From the NCBI GenBank assembly GCA_037131655.1, contig JBAXQP010000086.1, positions 1 to 9,409 of the forward strand: a stretch of 9,409 bases of DNA. Reading direction: 5' to 3'. How positions within the stretch are numbered: position 1 is the first letter of the stretch; each line of letters starts with the position of its first letter. The DNA comes from a bacterium (lineage in GTDB: Bacteria; Armatimonadota; Fimbriimonadia; Fimbriimonadales; JBAXQP01). Made by a program: the position numbers and the translations under genes. Shown here in pieces: positions 1-5,822 of the stretch. The notes beneath the pieces were generated by a model that was given only the letters and a program-made list of their open reading frames with translations, ran no database searches and was not told the origin of the DNA.

Positions 1-100
1 TATCGCCTGCCTGCTGAAGAACATGGAGAATGGCATCAGGGTATTTCTCGCGAATTTTCACTAGCTCTAATCGCATATCATCCTTCATCGGAGCTGCCAT
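1..100 (-). CDS. NADH-quinone oxidoreductase subunit, probably NuoC (5' fragment, cut by window edge)
   Basis: Only the first 33 codons are present; the reading frame is open to the window edge. The start ATG (98-100) lies 4 bases beyond the nuoA stop, and a purine-rich GGAGAGGGG at the end of nuoA serves as ribosome binding site, so the two genes are almost certainly co-transcribed. The visible peptide has a charged, probably helical start and then the stretch IREKYPDAILHVLQQAGD. This resembles the start of NuoC (30-kDa subunit), where a helix ending in KFP/KYP-x-A-x-L leads into the first beta strand. NuoE also has a KYP near its N terminus and is the main alternative. NuoB, the usual second gene after nuoA, is not supported because nothing of its N-terminal pattern is seen. 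That the gene encodes a complex I subunit is inferred mainly from its position. Confidence 0.5.
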   Translation of the reverse strand, partial: MAAPMKDDMRLELVKIREKYPDAILHVLQQAGD

Positions 101-104
101 ATTG

Positions 105-596
105 TTACCCCTCTCCTTCAGACTTAGATGCACTGCCCGTCAAAGCATTCGGCTCATTCACTTCTGCTGGGCCGGTCATATCTTCCCATGTAAAAGCTCG
201 TTTTCGAATTAAATAGACATAACCAAGCGCCAATAACGCCAAAAACACAGCTACTTCACAAAAAGTAAAAACCTTGAAATTTTGCCACAAACGCATATCC
301 GTCTGCCCTGTAGCAGGATTAATGAACAGGTTCTTATTATTGAAAACAGCGTACCAGGGGTAGAGAAAAATCGATTCGATATCGAAGATGATAAACAGCA
401 TTGCGATGAGATAAAACTTAACGGGGAACCGTTCTCGCGCATTACCCTCGGGCGTCATGCCGCATTCATAGGGCGCGAGTTTATAAGGAGTTGGGCGTCT
501 CGGTCCCAATAGCCAGGAACCGACAACCATGACTGCAGCTATAGCTACTCCAATGCCCAGCAGAATAACTATCGCTAAATAACTAGTATCAGTCAT
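105..596 (-). CDS. nuoA: NADH-quinone oxidoreductase subunit A (NuoA)
   Basis: NuoA is a small membrane subunit of respiratory complex I, next to the quinone site and the first proton channel. With this start the protein has 163 residues, somewhat longer than the usual 120-150. It has three membrane helices at about 6-30, 61-85 and 107-131. The family signature is clear: YECG (43-46), the loop to RFPVKFYL (56-63), then FDIESIFLYPW (71-81) in helix 2. A Glu (114) lies in helix 3, where the family keeps one. The loop between helices 2 and 3 and the acidic C-terminal tail account for the extra length. The frame is open upstream to an ATG at 641, and another ATG lies at 605. I prefer 596 because AAGGA sits 8 bases upstream and the protein then begins just before helix 1. 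The gene leads its operon and is followed after 4 bases by another probable complex I gene. Confidence 0.95.
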   Translation of the reverse strand: MTDTSYLAIVILLGIGVAIAAVMVVGSWLLGPRRPTPYKLAPYECGMTPEGNARERFPVKFYLIAMLFIIFDIESIFLYPWYAVFNNKNLFINPATGQTDMRLWQNFKVFTFCEVAVFLALLALGYVYLIRKRAFTWEDMTGPAEVNEPNALTGSASKSEGEG

Positions 597-714
597 GCCC
601 TCCATCCTTATCAGGAATTTTGCTTTGTAGCAGTTTATCACAAGGTGACAGTAAGAAGCAACTTTAGTCCGAGTAATTGACTGCTCGAAACAACCTCTTC
701 AATAACTCATACGC

Positions 715-726
715 AGTATAATAGCA
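715..726 (-). promoter_or_regulatory. Possible nuoA promoter (extended -10 only)
   Basis: Reading left, the sequence TGCTATTATACT contains an extended -10 (TG, one base, TATTAT at 723-718) that overlaps a second possible -10, TATACT (720-715). No good -35 lies at the right distance. It would give a leader of roughly 110 bases before nuoA. This is a weak assignment made by eye. Confidence 0.25.
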
Positions 727-786
727 AACCCCCTCATCTTTTAATTCTACATTTGTTATTTGTCATATATCTAAGCAGGAGGTGGG

Positions 787-849
787 ATGAATCTCATAAT
801 ATTAAACCTGTTTGTAATATTAAAGACTTCTTTTCAAATTGCCCATTAG
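787..849 (+). CDS. Possible 20-codon hydrophobic leader peptide
   Basis: A very good Shine-Dalgarno sequence, AGGAGG (777-782), lies 4 bases before an ATG that opens a 20-codon frame ending in TAG. The peptide (MNLIILNLFVILKTSFQIAH) is hydrophobic and could be membrane-inserted. It ends 11 bases before the -35 of the promoter for the next gene, so it would need its own promoter upstream, and I see no convincing one there. It has no run of a single amino acid that would suggest an attenuator. It could be chance; the strength of the ribosome binding site is the only real support. Confidence 0.2.
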   Translation: MNLIILNLFVILKTSFQIAH

Positions 850-859
850 CTTATAACGG

Positions 860-888
860 TTGACCCTTTGTTTATAAAAGGCTATAAT
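860..888 (+). promoter_or_regulatory. Sigma-70-type promoter of the ThuA-like gene
   Basis: TTGACC (860-865) and TATAAT (883-888) are separated by exactly 17 bases, a near-perfect housekeeping promoter. Transcription should start near 895, giving a leader of about 23 bases that contains AAGGAG (906-911), 6 bases before the ATG at 918. An out-of-frame ATG at 914 is too close to the ribosome binding site to compete well. Confidence 0.85.
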
Positions 889-917
889 AATACTTACTGA
901 AAAGTAAGGAGCTATGT

Positions 918-1631
918 ATGCCACCTAACATTGTATTTATCGTCGGAGAACCTGAATATAATTCACACATCTCGATGCCGCCAGTAGCTGAAGAACTGCA
1001 GAAGAAATTCGGTTACGAGACAAAGGTCATCACGTCAAGCATTATCCCTGATGAGCCGGACTTCTTACTGAGTGAGTTTCCCGGACTAGAGGCGCTCGCT
1101 GACGCAGATCTCGCAGTATTTTTCACTCGCTTTCGTAATATTTCGGTAGAACAATTTGAGATTATTAAATCTTATCTTGAATCCGGCAGGCCGGTAGTCG
1201 GCTTGCGCGCTGCAAACCATGCATTCAAATTCCCCGATGACTCACCCCTTCAAAGCTGGAACGAAGGCTTTGGCAGAAGCATATTCGGTACCCCGTGGCG
1301 AATGCACTATGGTCATGAATCAAGCACCGATGTTCGAGTTATCCCCGAAATGGCCAATCATCAGATTTTAGAAGGCGTGGAAAATAGTTTTCACGTACGT
1401 TCCCCGCTATACTACGTTATGCCCCTGCCTGGCGCATGTAAAACGCTTTTAGAGGGCACATCCATCGGCCCCAGTGATTTTGAAGAACGAGTGGATAATC
1501 CTGTCGCCTGGACGAATGTTTCCAATGAGGCGCGTGTTTTCTACACTTCAATGGGTCACCCTGAAGATTTCGAGAACAATTCCTTCAAAACCCTCCTTTT
1601 CAACGGCATCCAATGGGCGCTGGGAAAATAA
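918..1631 (+). CDS. ThuA-like domain protein
   Basis: The 237-residue protein looks like a single ThuA-like domain, a fold related to class I glutamine amidotransferases and named after a rhizobial trehalose-use protein. It starts with a beta strand (NIVFIVGEPEY, 4-14). GLRAANHAF (95-103) follows, at the place where glutamine amidotransferases carry their nucleophile elbow; there is no Cys there, so glutaminase chemistry is not expected. HYGHE is at 130-134, and the C terminus carries the family's most recognisable stretch, RVFYTSMGHPEDF (206-218) followed by NGIQWAL. No signal peptide or membrane helix is seen, so it is probably cytoplasmic. It is transcribed alone, from a strong promoter to a strong terminator, and no sugar-use genes adjoin it. 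The family is often linked to sugar metabolism, but the substrate is unknown and the sequence alone does not show an activity. Confidence 0.88.
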   Translation: MPPNIVFIVGEPEYNSHISMPPVAEELQKKFGYETKVITSSIIPDEPDFLLSEFPGLEALADADLAVFFTRFRNISVEQFEIIKSYLESGRPVVGLRAANHAFKFPDDSPLQSWNEGFGRSIFGTPWRMHYGHESSTDVRVIPEMANHQILEGVENSFHVRSPLYYVMPLPGACKTLLEGTSIGPSDFEERVDNPVAWTNVSNEARVFYTSMGHPEDFENNSFKTLLFNGIQWALGK

Positions 1632-1640
1632 AAGCTTAAA

Positions 1641-1687
1641 TATAATAACCCCTCTTTCTTCAAGCGAAAGAGGGGTTATTATATTTT
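1641..1687. terminator. Bidirectional intrinsic terminator between convergent genes
   Basis: Bases 1641-1658 pair perfectly with 1666-1683 (18 bp, 7-base loop), with CCCCTCTTTC facing GAAAGAGGGG in the core and an A/T-rich foot. On the plus strand TTTT (1684-1687) follows the stem. On the minus strand the stem is followed by TTTAAGCTTTT. It therefore suits both the ThuA-like gene (ending at 1631) and the HD-GYP pair (ending at 1713). Confidence 0.9.
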
Positions 1688-1712
1688 GCCTTATCACTTT
1701 AAACTAATCAGC

Positions 1713-2402
1713 TTACGTTAAAAACACAGCCACCGATTGGCGGAGCATATCCCAGTAGTTGGGTTCATGGTGGGTTTCTAGGATAATTGAGAGGGCACGA
1801 GTAGTTTCGGGGTTGAACTGTGTTCCACTGCCTTTCCGAACCATTTCCAGGGCCATATCATGTCCATAGGCAGTCTTCCAGAAGGAGTATTGAGTCACGG
1901 CGGCGATAACAGCCGCTTCTTTAGGCAAACGAGCGCTCTTGGCTCTGGGAAGTATGCCATCACCGTTCCAGAAATCATGATGATATCTGACAATCGGCGC
2001 TAACTCGCGGAGATACACAATGTTTTCGAGCATCGCTGCTCCGGCTTCGGCATGACGAATAAAAGTAAAACGCTCTGCTTCGGTTAATTGTTCGAGATTG
2101 TTAATAATGCGATAAGGCACTGCCGCCAGGCCAATGTCTCGCAGATAAGCTGCGAATTCAAGTCGGCGCATCTCCCTTCCCGAAAACCGCATCTGCTGAC
2201 CAACTCCAAGAGATAGAAGAACCACTTGTTGCGTCGTGCCATAAAGGCCGTTGGAGCGAGCATCGATTGCGCGAGCAAAAGCAGCCAAACCTTGTTTGTA
2301 AATCGCCCGCATCTCACGAGGAAGAACCACCCAAGCATGATAGCAAAGCGCTATCACCACCGGAAGTCCCACTATCAACACAACCAACGTCAGGGCGTTC
2401 AT
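1713..2402 (-). CDS. Membrane-anchored degenerate HD-GYP-like protein
   Basis: This 229-residue protein has one N-terminal membrane helix (about 3-28) and then a domain that follows the layout of HD-GYP c-di-GMP phosphodiesterases. The catalytic signature is damaged: LHDIGKIAVP of active members is here YLRDIGLAAVP (86-96), so the metal-binding His is Arg (88) and the Lys is Leu. The downstream Asp of VVDAFDAM is replaced (T170 in AAVTQYSFW), and the GYP loop reads WNGDGILP (145-152). Some ligands remain: H117, H141-H142, D89. It is therefore probably not a normal phosphodiesterase and may bind a ligand or regulate its partner. Its ATG overlaps the stop of the upstream intact HD-GYP gene (ATGA), and GAGGGG lies 8 bases before the ATG, which suggests translational coupling and balanced amounts. 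It ends 26 bases before the shared terminator. Confidence 0.85.
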   Translation of the reverse strand: MNALTLVVLIVGLPVVIALCYHAWVVLPREMRAIYKQGLAAFARAIDARSNGLYGTTQQVVLLSLGVGQQMRFSGREMRRLEFAAYLRDIGLAAVPYRIINNLEQLTEAERFTFIRHAEAGAAMLENIVYLRELAPIVRYHHDFWNGDGILPRAKSARLPKEAAVIAAVTQYSFWKTAYGHDMALEMVRKGSGTQFNPETTRALSIILETHHEPNYWDMLRQSVAVFLT

Positions 2403-3688
2403 ACGTTCATCCCCTCAACGACTTCAGTAAAGGCGGCTACCACCTTCGGATCAAACTGGCTGCCGGCATTATTTCGTAGTTCTTGAATCGCTTCAGGCAA
2501 GGTTCTCGGCATGCGATAAGGACGTTTTTCGCCAATCTCACTGTCAACCACCATCGCATCAAAAGCATCAACAACGGCGATAATCTTAGATTGGATGGGA
2601 ATCTGATCGTCCCTTAAACCATGCGGGTAGCCTTTACCGTCTGGGCGCTCATGATGGGAACCGACCCAATCGGAAAGTGACTCGAAAAGAGTTATTTCGC
2701 TCAAAATCTGTGCGCCTGTTTCAGGGTGTTTATGGATGACTTTCCATTCATCTTCATTTAGCTTGCCTGGCTTATCGAGTATTTCCTCACTGACAGCGAT
2801 TTTCCCAATATCATGAAGCATCGCTGCATCAGACACCAGTTCTGCATCTTCCTCGCTTAATCCCAAACAAGAAGCAGTCTTTGCTCCCCAAACAGATACG
2901 CGATAAAGATGGCCGCTAGTGTAGGGATGTGCATGTTGGATCATCAAGCCAAGTGCGCGAACAGTTTCTCGATAGGTATTCATCTGCCTATGCCGCAATC
3001 GCAGGTAGTTACGAGCAGCAAGGACAGGGACGAAGACAGCAACCATCGACCAGCCATGCGTCAAGTTATAGGGTGCGATCACAATCAGCGCTATCAAGCC
3101 GTGAATCACATATTTAGGGCCAACCATCCGCCATTGGGTACTCAACCAATAAAACATCGAACGCCCTTCGATACGTGATTTCATCCAGGCAACAGCAGAG
3201 CTATTGATTGCCATATATAAGCCGACGCTGAGGATGGATGCCCATAACATTCCTGTTGAGAGATAGCTTGCGCGTGAATAAGGAATGAGGGAAATAAGAA
3301 TTCCTGCGCCAATTGCGCTAATCATTGCCTGGCTGGCATTGAAGCTTATCCACAGCCAACGGTGAATATCTTTACGTCTGCGCAGAGCCATATACCCGGC
3401 AAACATCGTAACAAACCCATCGATTAAACCACCAGCAAGAGCGCCATGGACGACGATGGCCGCACAGATGACCGGCATGGTAGCTGTGACGTGAATTCCT
3501 GTATTGCCCAATTGGACAGGCAGCAACTCAGCAGCCAACGCGAGAACAAGCAGGCCAATAATAGCCTGCCATTCGCGGACTTCGATCGGCGAATTAAACC
3601 AGCCAACTACTAAGAGCGCTAAACATACCGTCAGCGTCAGCAAAAGCGCTGACACCGGCACTCCATCTAATCTATTATTTCGAAGCAC
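2399..3688 (-). CDS. Multi-pass membrane HD-GYP domain protein (probable c-di-GMP phosphodiesterase)
   Basis: The 429-residue protein probably hydrolyses the second messenger c-di-GMP at the inner face of the membrane. The first 225 residues contain about six or seven membrane helices (roughly 11-31, 41-60, 67-100, 112-137, 143-168, 193-225); I do not recognise this sensor region as a named family. From about 235 on is a complete HD-GYP domain: YTSGH (256-260), LHDIGK (291-296), H321, HH (345-346), DGKGYP (350-355) and VVDAFDAM (372-379). All expected metal ligands are present. The start is GTG (3686-3688), preceded by AGGGG about 7 bases upstream. A 7-bp hairpin lies just before that site. 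The gene is coupled to the degenerate HD-GYP relative downstream by a 4-base overlap. Activity is inferred from the residues; the signal sensed is unknown. Confidence 0.92.
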   Translation of the reverse strand: MLRNNRLDGVPVSALLLTLTVCLALLVVGWFNSPIEVREWQAIIGLLVLALAAELLPVQLGNTGIHVTATMPVICAAIVVHGALAGGLIDGFVTMFAGYMALRRRKDIHRWLWISFNASQAMISAIGAGILISLIPYSRASYLSTGMLWASILSVGLYMAINSSAVAWMKSRIEGRSMFYWLSTQWRMVGPKYVIHGLIALIVIAPYNLTHGWSMVAVFVPVLAARNYLRLRHRQMNTYRETVRALGLMIQHAHPYTSGHLYRVSVWGAKTASCLGLSEEDAELVSDAAMLHDIGKIAVSEEILDKPGKLNEDEWKVIHKHPETGAQILSEITLFESLSDWVGSHHERPDGKGYPHGLRDDQIPIQSKIIAVVDAFDAMVVDSEIGEKRPYRMPRTLPEAIQELRNNAGSQFDPKVVAAFTEVVEGMNV

Positions 3689-4062
3689 CTGTCCACCCCT
3701 TAAAACCTCAACGAGGTTTGGTCGAGCGGATATAAGTTTTATTTTCGCTTCAACGCTACTAGGTTCCTAGGCGGTGAAGCATGATACGCCATAATGGCCG
3801 AACTTTAATCCCAAAAACTCTCGCCCTCGGTTTCCGTTGATCGGATGCAAATAAAGTTATCTTCCCCCCGAACCCGGTGGAAGGGGATAGAGTATAAATT
3901 TGGCGCCGCTCGTTGAAAAGAGTGCGGTCACCATACATAACGCTTGAATCCAGCGTTTCAATACGGCACCTCCCTATTAGGAGCAAATTTCGCCGCTTCG
4001 CTCGTTGGCATATACCCAACATTTAGGTTTCCAAGGAAATATGACACGAAAGGAGAAGCTTG
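3689..4062. other. 374-base spacer with short dyads, no convincing gene
   Basis: This is the leader region of the HD-GYP operon and the tail region of the small gene at 4063-4344. It holds several short inverted repeats: AAACCTC/GAGGTTT (3703-3719, 3-base loop), CTAGG-TT-CCTAG (3759-3770), CTTCC/GGAAG (3861-3883), AACGCT/AGCGTT (3939-3957), GTTGG/CCAAC (4004-4020) and TTTCC-AA-GGAAA (4028-4039). An 87-codon minus frame (3759-4022) has no ribosome binding site. A 34-codon minus frame (3857-3961) has a TTG start after GGGAGG, 7 bases away, and a signal-peptide-like beginning. Neither is good enough to call as a gene. I looked for the conserved core of the c-di-GMP-I (GEMM) riboswitch on the minus strand and did not find it. 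Confidence 0.5.
3703..3719 (-). promoter_or_regulatory. Hairpin in the leader of the HD-GYP gene
   Basis: Seven bases, AAACCTC, pair perfectly with GAGGTTT across a 3-base loop. In the mRNA it would stand 2 bases upstream of the AGGGG ribosome binding site and about 14 bases upstream of the GTG start. It could affect translation or mRNA stability. No U-run follows, so it is not a terminator. Confidence 0.35.
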
Positions 4063-4344
4063 CTATCCCGAAATTTCTTCTTCGGAAGTTTCGACGGGCA
4101 TAAGTACAACAGCAAATGCGGGGAATGCCTGTACTCGCCGATTGACTGCATCCAAGGTAGCAAGAACTGTCGCTTTAAAGGGGTCCTGACGCACAAGCGC
4201 CGACCCGATTAGCTGATCTTCTCTCGATTCAATGAGCATATTCACTACTACAATAACATAAGGTTTCCCAGCTACAATTAGCGCTGAGTTCACCTCTTCT
4301 ATCGCAAACTGCCAAGTCCATCCATTAAAGACGAAGCGAACCAT
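4063..4344 (-). CDS. Small conserved-looking protein of unknown function
   Basis: This 93-residue soluble protein has an alternating strand/helix pattern: a strand with KPYVIVVVNMLI (27-38), then a segment ending in GSALVRQDPFKATVLATLDAVNRRV (about 47-71). The GSALVR-DP...A..ATLDA.NRR pattern looks like conserved protein and resembles the C-terminal part of small uncharacterised proteins I have seen in several phyla, but I cannot name the family. No signal peptide, membrane helix or Cys-rich motif is present. An in-frame stop lies three codons before the ATG at 4344, so this is the earliest possible start. The ribosome binding site is poor (GGGA, one base away). A good promoter lies about 86 bases upstream, which argues for a real gene. 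It appears to be transcribed alone. Confidence 0.65.
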   Translation of the reverse strand: MVRFVFNGWTWQFAIEEVNSALIVAGKPYVIVVVNMLIESREDQLIGSALVRQDPFKATVLATLDAVNRRVQAFPAFAVVLMPVETSEEEISG

Positions 4345-4429
4345 ATCCCGTTAATTCATCGACCTGAACAATACTGATCTTCTTATGGTCGATTGTCGCT
4401 TCTCTCCCCTCAATTCTAGAGGTGAATTC

Positions 4430-4458
4430 AGTGTAACACATAGCTGGTATAAATGCAA
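4430..4458 (-). promoter_or_regulatory. Sigma-70-type promoter of the small unknown gene
   Basis: Reading left, TTGCAT (4458-4453) and TACACT (4435-4430) are 17 bases apart, and TGT directly before the -10 makes it an extended -10. Transcription would start near 4423, about 80 bases before the ATG at 4344. Confidence 0.65.
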
Positions 4459-4631
4459 GAAAATAATACGGTCAGAAGTAGGAATTAGCTTCCAGTTTTT
4501 AGTACGAACGTCCCTTGCGCCGATGCTTTCTTAATCTTTCTCTATCTCGATCTCGAAAAGGAATCCGTCTAACCCTGGGTAGGCCTCAGGGCCGTTTAGA
4601 AGGGCGGATATGCTTACCAACAGCTTTTAGA

Positions 4632-4666
4632 GGAGATTGCTTCGGCTCAATCAGCCTCGCAATGAC
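4632..4666 (-). repeat. Imperfect hairpin repeat of the GTCATTGCGAGG...GAAGCAATCTC type
   Basis: Read on the minus strand this begins GTCATTGCGAGGC and ends GAAGCAATCTCC. ATTGC (4636-4640) pairs with GCAAT (4659-4663) and GGCT (4644-4647) with AGCC (4653-4656) around a 5-base loop, with a small bulge. Closely similar short palindromic sequences are scattered in intergenic regions of many bacterial genomes, often in many copies. This one lies about 70 bases before the lyxose isomerase start. Whether it is multicopy in this genome cannot be seen from one window. Confidence 0.7.
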
Positions 4667-4723
4667 ACTAATGTGGTATGCCTATCACCTATCTCCCCCG
4701 TGTATACTTATTACCGCGCTAAT

Positions 4724-4731
4724 AAGGGAGG
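4724..4731 (+). promoter_or_regulatory. Ribosome binding site deciding the lyxose isomerase start
   Basis: AAGGGAGG lies 5 bases before the ATG at 4737. It fixes the start there and excludes the 74-codon in-frame upstream extension. TATACT at 4703-4708 could be the -10 of the promoter, though no good -35 accompanies it. Confidence 0.8.
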
Positions 4732-4736
4732 CAGTT

Positions 4737-5282
4737 ATGTTAACTCGAAAAGAATTTGAAACAGCCCAAGTGAGGGCGCTTGAATATATGAAGAAAGCCG
4801 GAGTGGCGCTCACTGACGAAGAGACGAAGCGGATTGAGGTGGCGGATTTTGGATTAAGTGAGTTGAACTCTTCAGGGCTTGAGTTAGCTGTTTTGATAAA
4901 CAATGACCGGTATTGCGTGAAGCAACTCGCGCTCTTTCCGCGACAAACTTGTCCGGAACATGTCCACCCGCCGATTAATGGCGAGATAGGGAAGCAGGAG
5001 ACTCTTCGATGCGTTTGGGGTGAAATCTTTCTTTGCGTTGAGGGTGAATCAACCCCTAACCCAAAAGCCCAGCCCCCTGCTTCACGCAAGTCCACTTACA
5101 CTTCCTGGAATGAGATTGTGCTTAAACCAGGACAGCAGCATACCGTTGTTCCGGGCACCCTCCACTGGTTCCAAGGCGGAGACCAGGGTGCAGTTGCCAT
5201 CGTTTTTTCCAGCACCAGCCGTGATGAATCGGATGTCTTTACCGATCCTGATATCAAGCGCGCAACGATTATCGAAGATTAG
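4737..5282 (+). CDS. D-lyxose isomerase, YdaE-type cupin
   Basis: This 181-residue cytoplasmic enzyme should interconvert D-lyxose and D-xylulose (EC 5.3.1.15), by strong resemblance to the Bacillus subtilis YdaE family; D-mannose/D-fructose is a usual second substrate in such enzymes. The family pattern is nearly complete: DRYC (57-60), TCPEHVHPP (71-79), GKQETLRC (85-92), then the second cupin half with EIVLKPGQQHTV (126-137), GTLHWFQGG (140-148) and SSTSRDESDVFTDP (158-171). The probable metal ligands are H75, H77, E88 and H143, whose spacing fits the family. The length is normal. The N-terminal helical part (1-35) is also typical. The start is fixed by AAGGGAGG. No other pentose gene is adjacent, so the physiological substrate is open. 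Its TAG stop overlaps the stop of the convergent DUF6599-like gene by 4 bases. Confidence 0.92.
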   Translation: MLTRKEFETAQVRALEYMKKAGVALTDEETKRIEVADFGLSELNSSGLELAVLINNDRYCVKQLALFPRQTCPEHVHPPINGEIGKQETLRCVWGEIFLCVEGESTPNPKAQPPASRKSTYTSWNEIVLKPGQQHTVVPGTLHWFQGGDQGAVAIVFSSTSRDESDVFTDPDIKRATIIED

Positions 5283-5806
5283 TTCTTTTTCATCTTTTGC
5301 ACAATCACTTTAAGGGCGGTAGAGACTGCTTCAACGCCCTCTTTCCCATCATTAGTTGCCATAAGCGTCACAAACACACGTTCGTTCGACCAATAAGTCA
5401 TCGTAGCGCCATTTGACGACATAGTGAAACCTTCACCAACCCCCTTGGTCTTAGTCAGCTTTTCATTCTTGAACATCTTTTTCCAATAAGCCACAAACGC
5501 CTTCGACGCCTTCTGACTCTTCATAAAATGAGTGGTTAAAGTCAGATAGACATTGTCCTTGTGGTAAATCTTCTGAGCGGCTTCCTGTACTCCGTTATCG
5601 ATGTAGAGCATATAGCCGCCATCATAAATCTCTGTGAGGCTCTCACCCTTACCAAAACGGAAAGAACCTGCAACTTCTTTCCACCCTTTAAGCTCCTTGG
5701 CGCTGGGGAGAAGCTTTGCGCTCGGGCTTGTCATTCCAGCAGGAACTTGTTGACCCACAGAAATGATCGCCATCAATAAACAACCAATGAAAGCTAAAAC
5801 GCGCAT
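5279..5806 (-). CDS. Exported DUF6599-like protein
   Basis: This 175-residue protein begins with a Sec signal peptide (MRVLAFIGCLLMAIISVG, cleavage probably near residues 18-24), so it should act outside the cytoplasm. The mature part starts with LLPSAKELKGWK and then ESLTEIYDGGYMLYIDNGV. This matches the layout of DUF6599-type proteins (LLP...GW.....LYDYIDGGAELYL.YGF), whose molecular function is unknown. A lysine-rich helix and a strand-rich C terminus follow. The start at 5806 is preferred because GAGGAG ends 6 bases before it; at the ATG at 5812 it would abut directly, and earlier starts lie inside the upstream gene. It is the last gene of the four-gene operon, 16 bases after the DUF362 gene. 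The operon context is the best clue to its role: DUF362, polyferredoxin and DUF6599 genes tend to occur together in environmental bacteria, as I recall. Confidence 0.8.
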   Translation of the reverse strand: MRVLAFIGCLLMAIISVGQQVPAGMTSPSAKLLPSAKELKGWKEVAGSFRFGKGESLTEIYDGGYMLYIDNGVQEAAQKIYHKDNVYLTLTTHFMKSQKASKAFVAYWKKMFKNEKLTKTKGVGEGFTMSSNGATMTYWSNERVFVTLMATNDGKEGVEAVSTALKVIVQKMKKN

Positions 5807-5812
5807 ATTCAT

Positions 5813-5818
5813 CTCCTC
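5813..5818 (-). promoter_or_regulatory. Ribosome binding site deciding the DUF6599-like start
   Basis: GAGGAG on the minus strand, 6 bases before the ATG at 5806. It lies in the short gap after the DUF362 stop, so the longer frame reaching back into that gene is not used. Confidence 0.7.
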
Positions 5819-5822
5819 TACG

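Larger units (their letters stand above)
4345..4736. other. 392-base spacer with two gene leaders and a repeat
   Basis: The left part carries the leftward promoter (4430-4458) and leader of the small gene at 4063-4344. That leader contains a weak CCTC/GAGG dyad (4408-4422). The middle has no recognisable gene; CCCTG/CAGGG (4573-4591) is a short dyad. The right part holds a hairpin repeat (4632-4666) and the leader of the lyxose isomerase. The lyxose isomerase frame is open upstream to 4515, but that extension reads straight through the repeat and is not protein-like. Confidence 0.55.

Noticed and set aside
3759..4022. 87-codon minus-strand frame upstream of the HD-GYP gene
   Set aside because: There is no ribosome binding site or family resemblance, and it is very rich in Arg. 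It is probably chance, though the region is odd enough to be listed as a spacer.
3689..4062. c-di-GMP riboswitch before the HD-GYP operon
   Set aside because: The conserved core sequence of the GEMM class was looked for on the minus strand and not seen.
3944..4189. 81-codon plus-strand frame
   Set aside because: It has no ribosome binding site, low-complexity Thr/Ala/Ser composition, and is antisense to the better-supported small gene at 4063-4344.
4515..4736. 74-codon upstream extension of the lyxose isomerase frame
   Set aside because: It is not protein-like, reads through the hairpin repeat, and the ATG at 4737 has a strong ribosome binding site and gives the normal family length.
4685..5095. 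136-codon minus-strand frame
   Set aside because: It is the complement of the lyxose isomerase gene and has no ribosome binding site or family resemblance.
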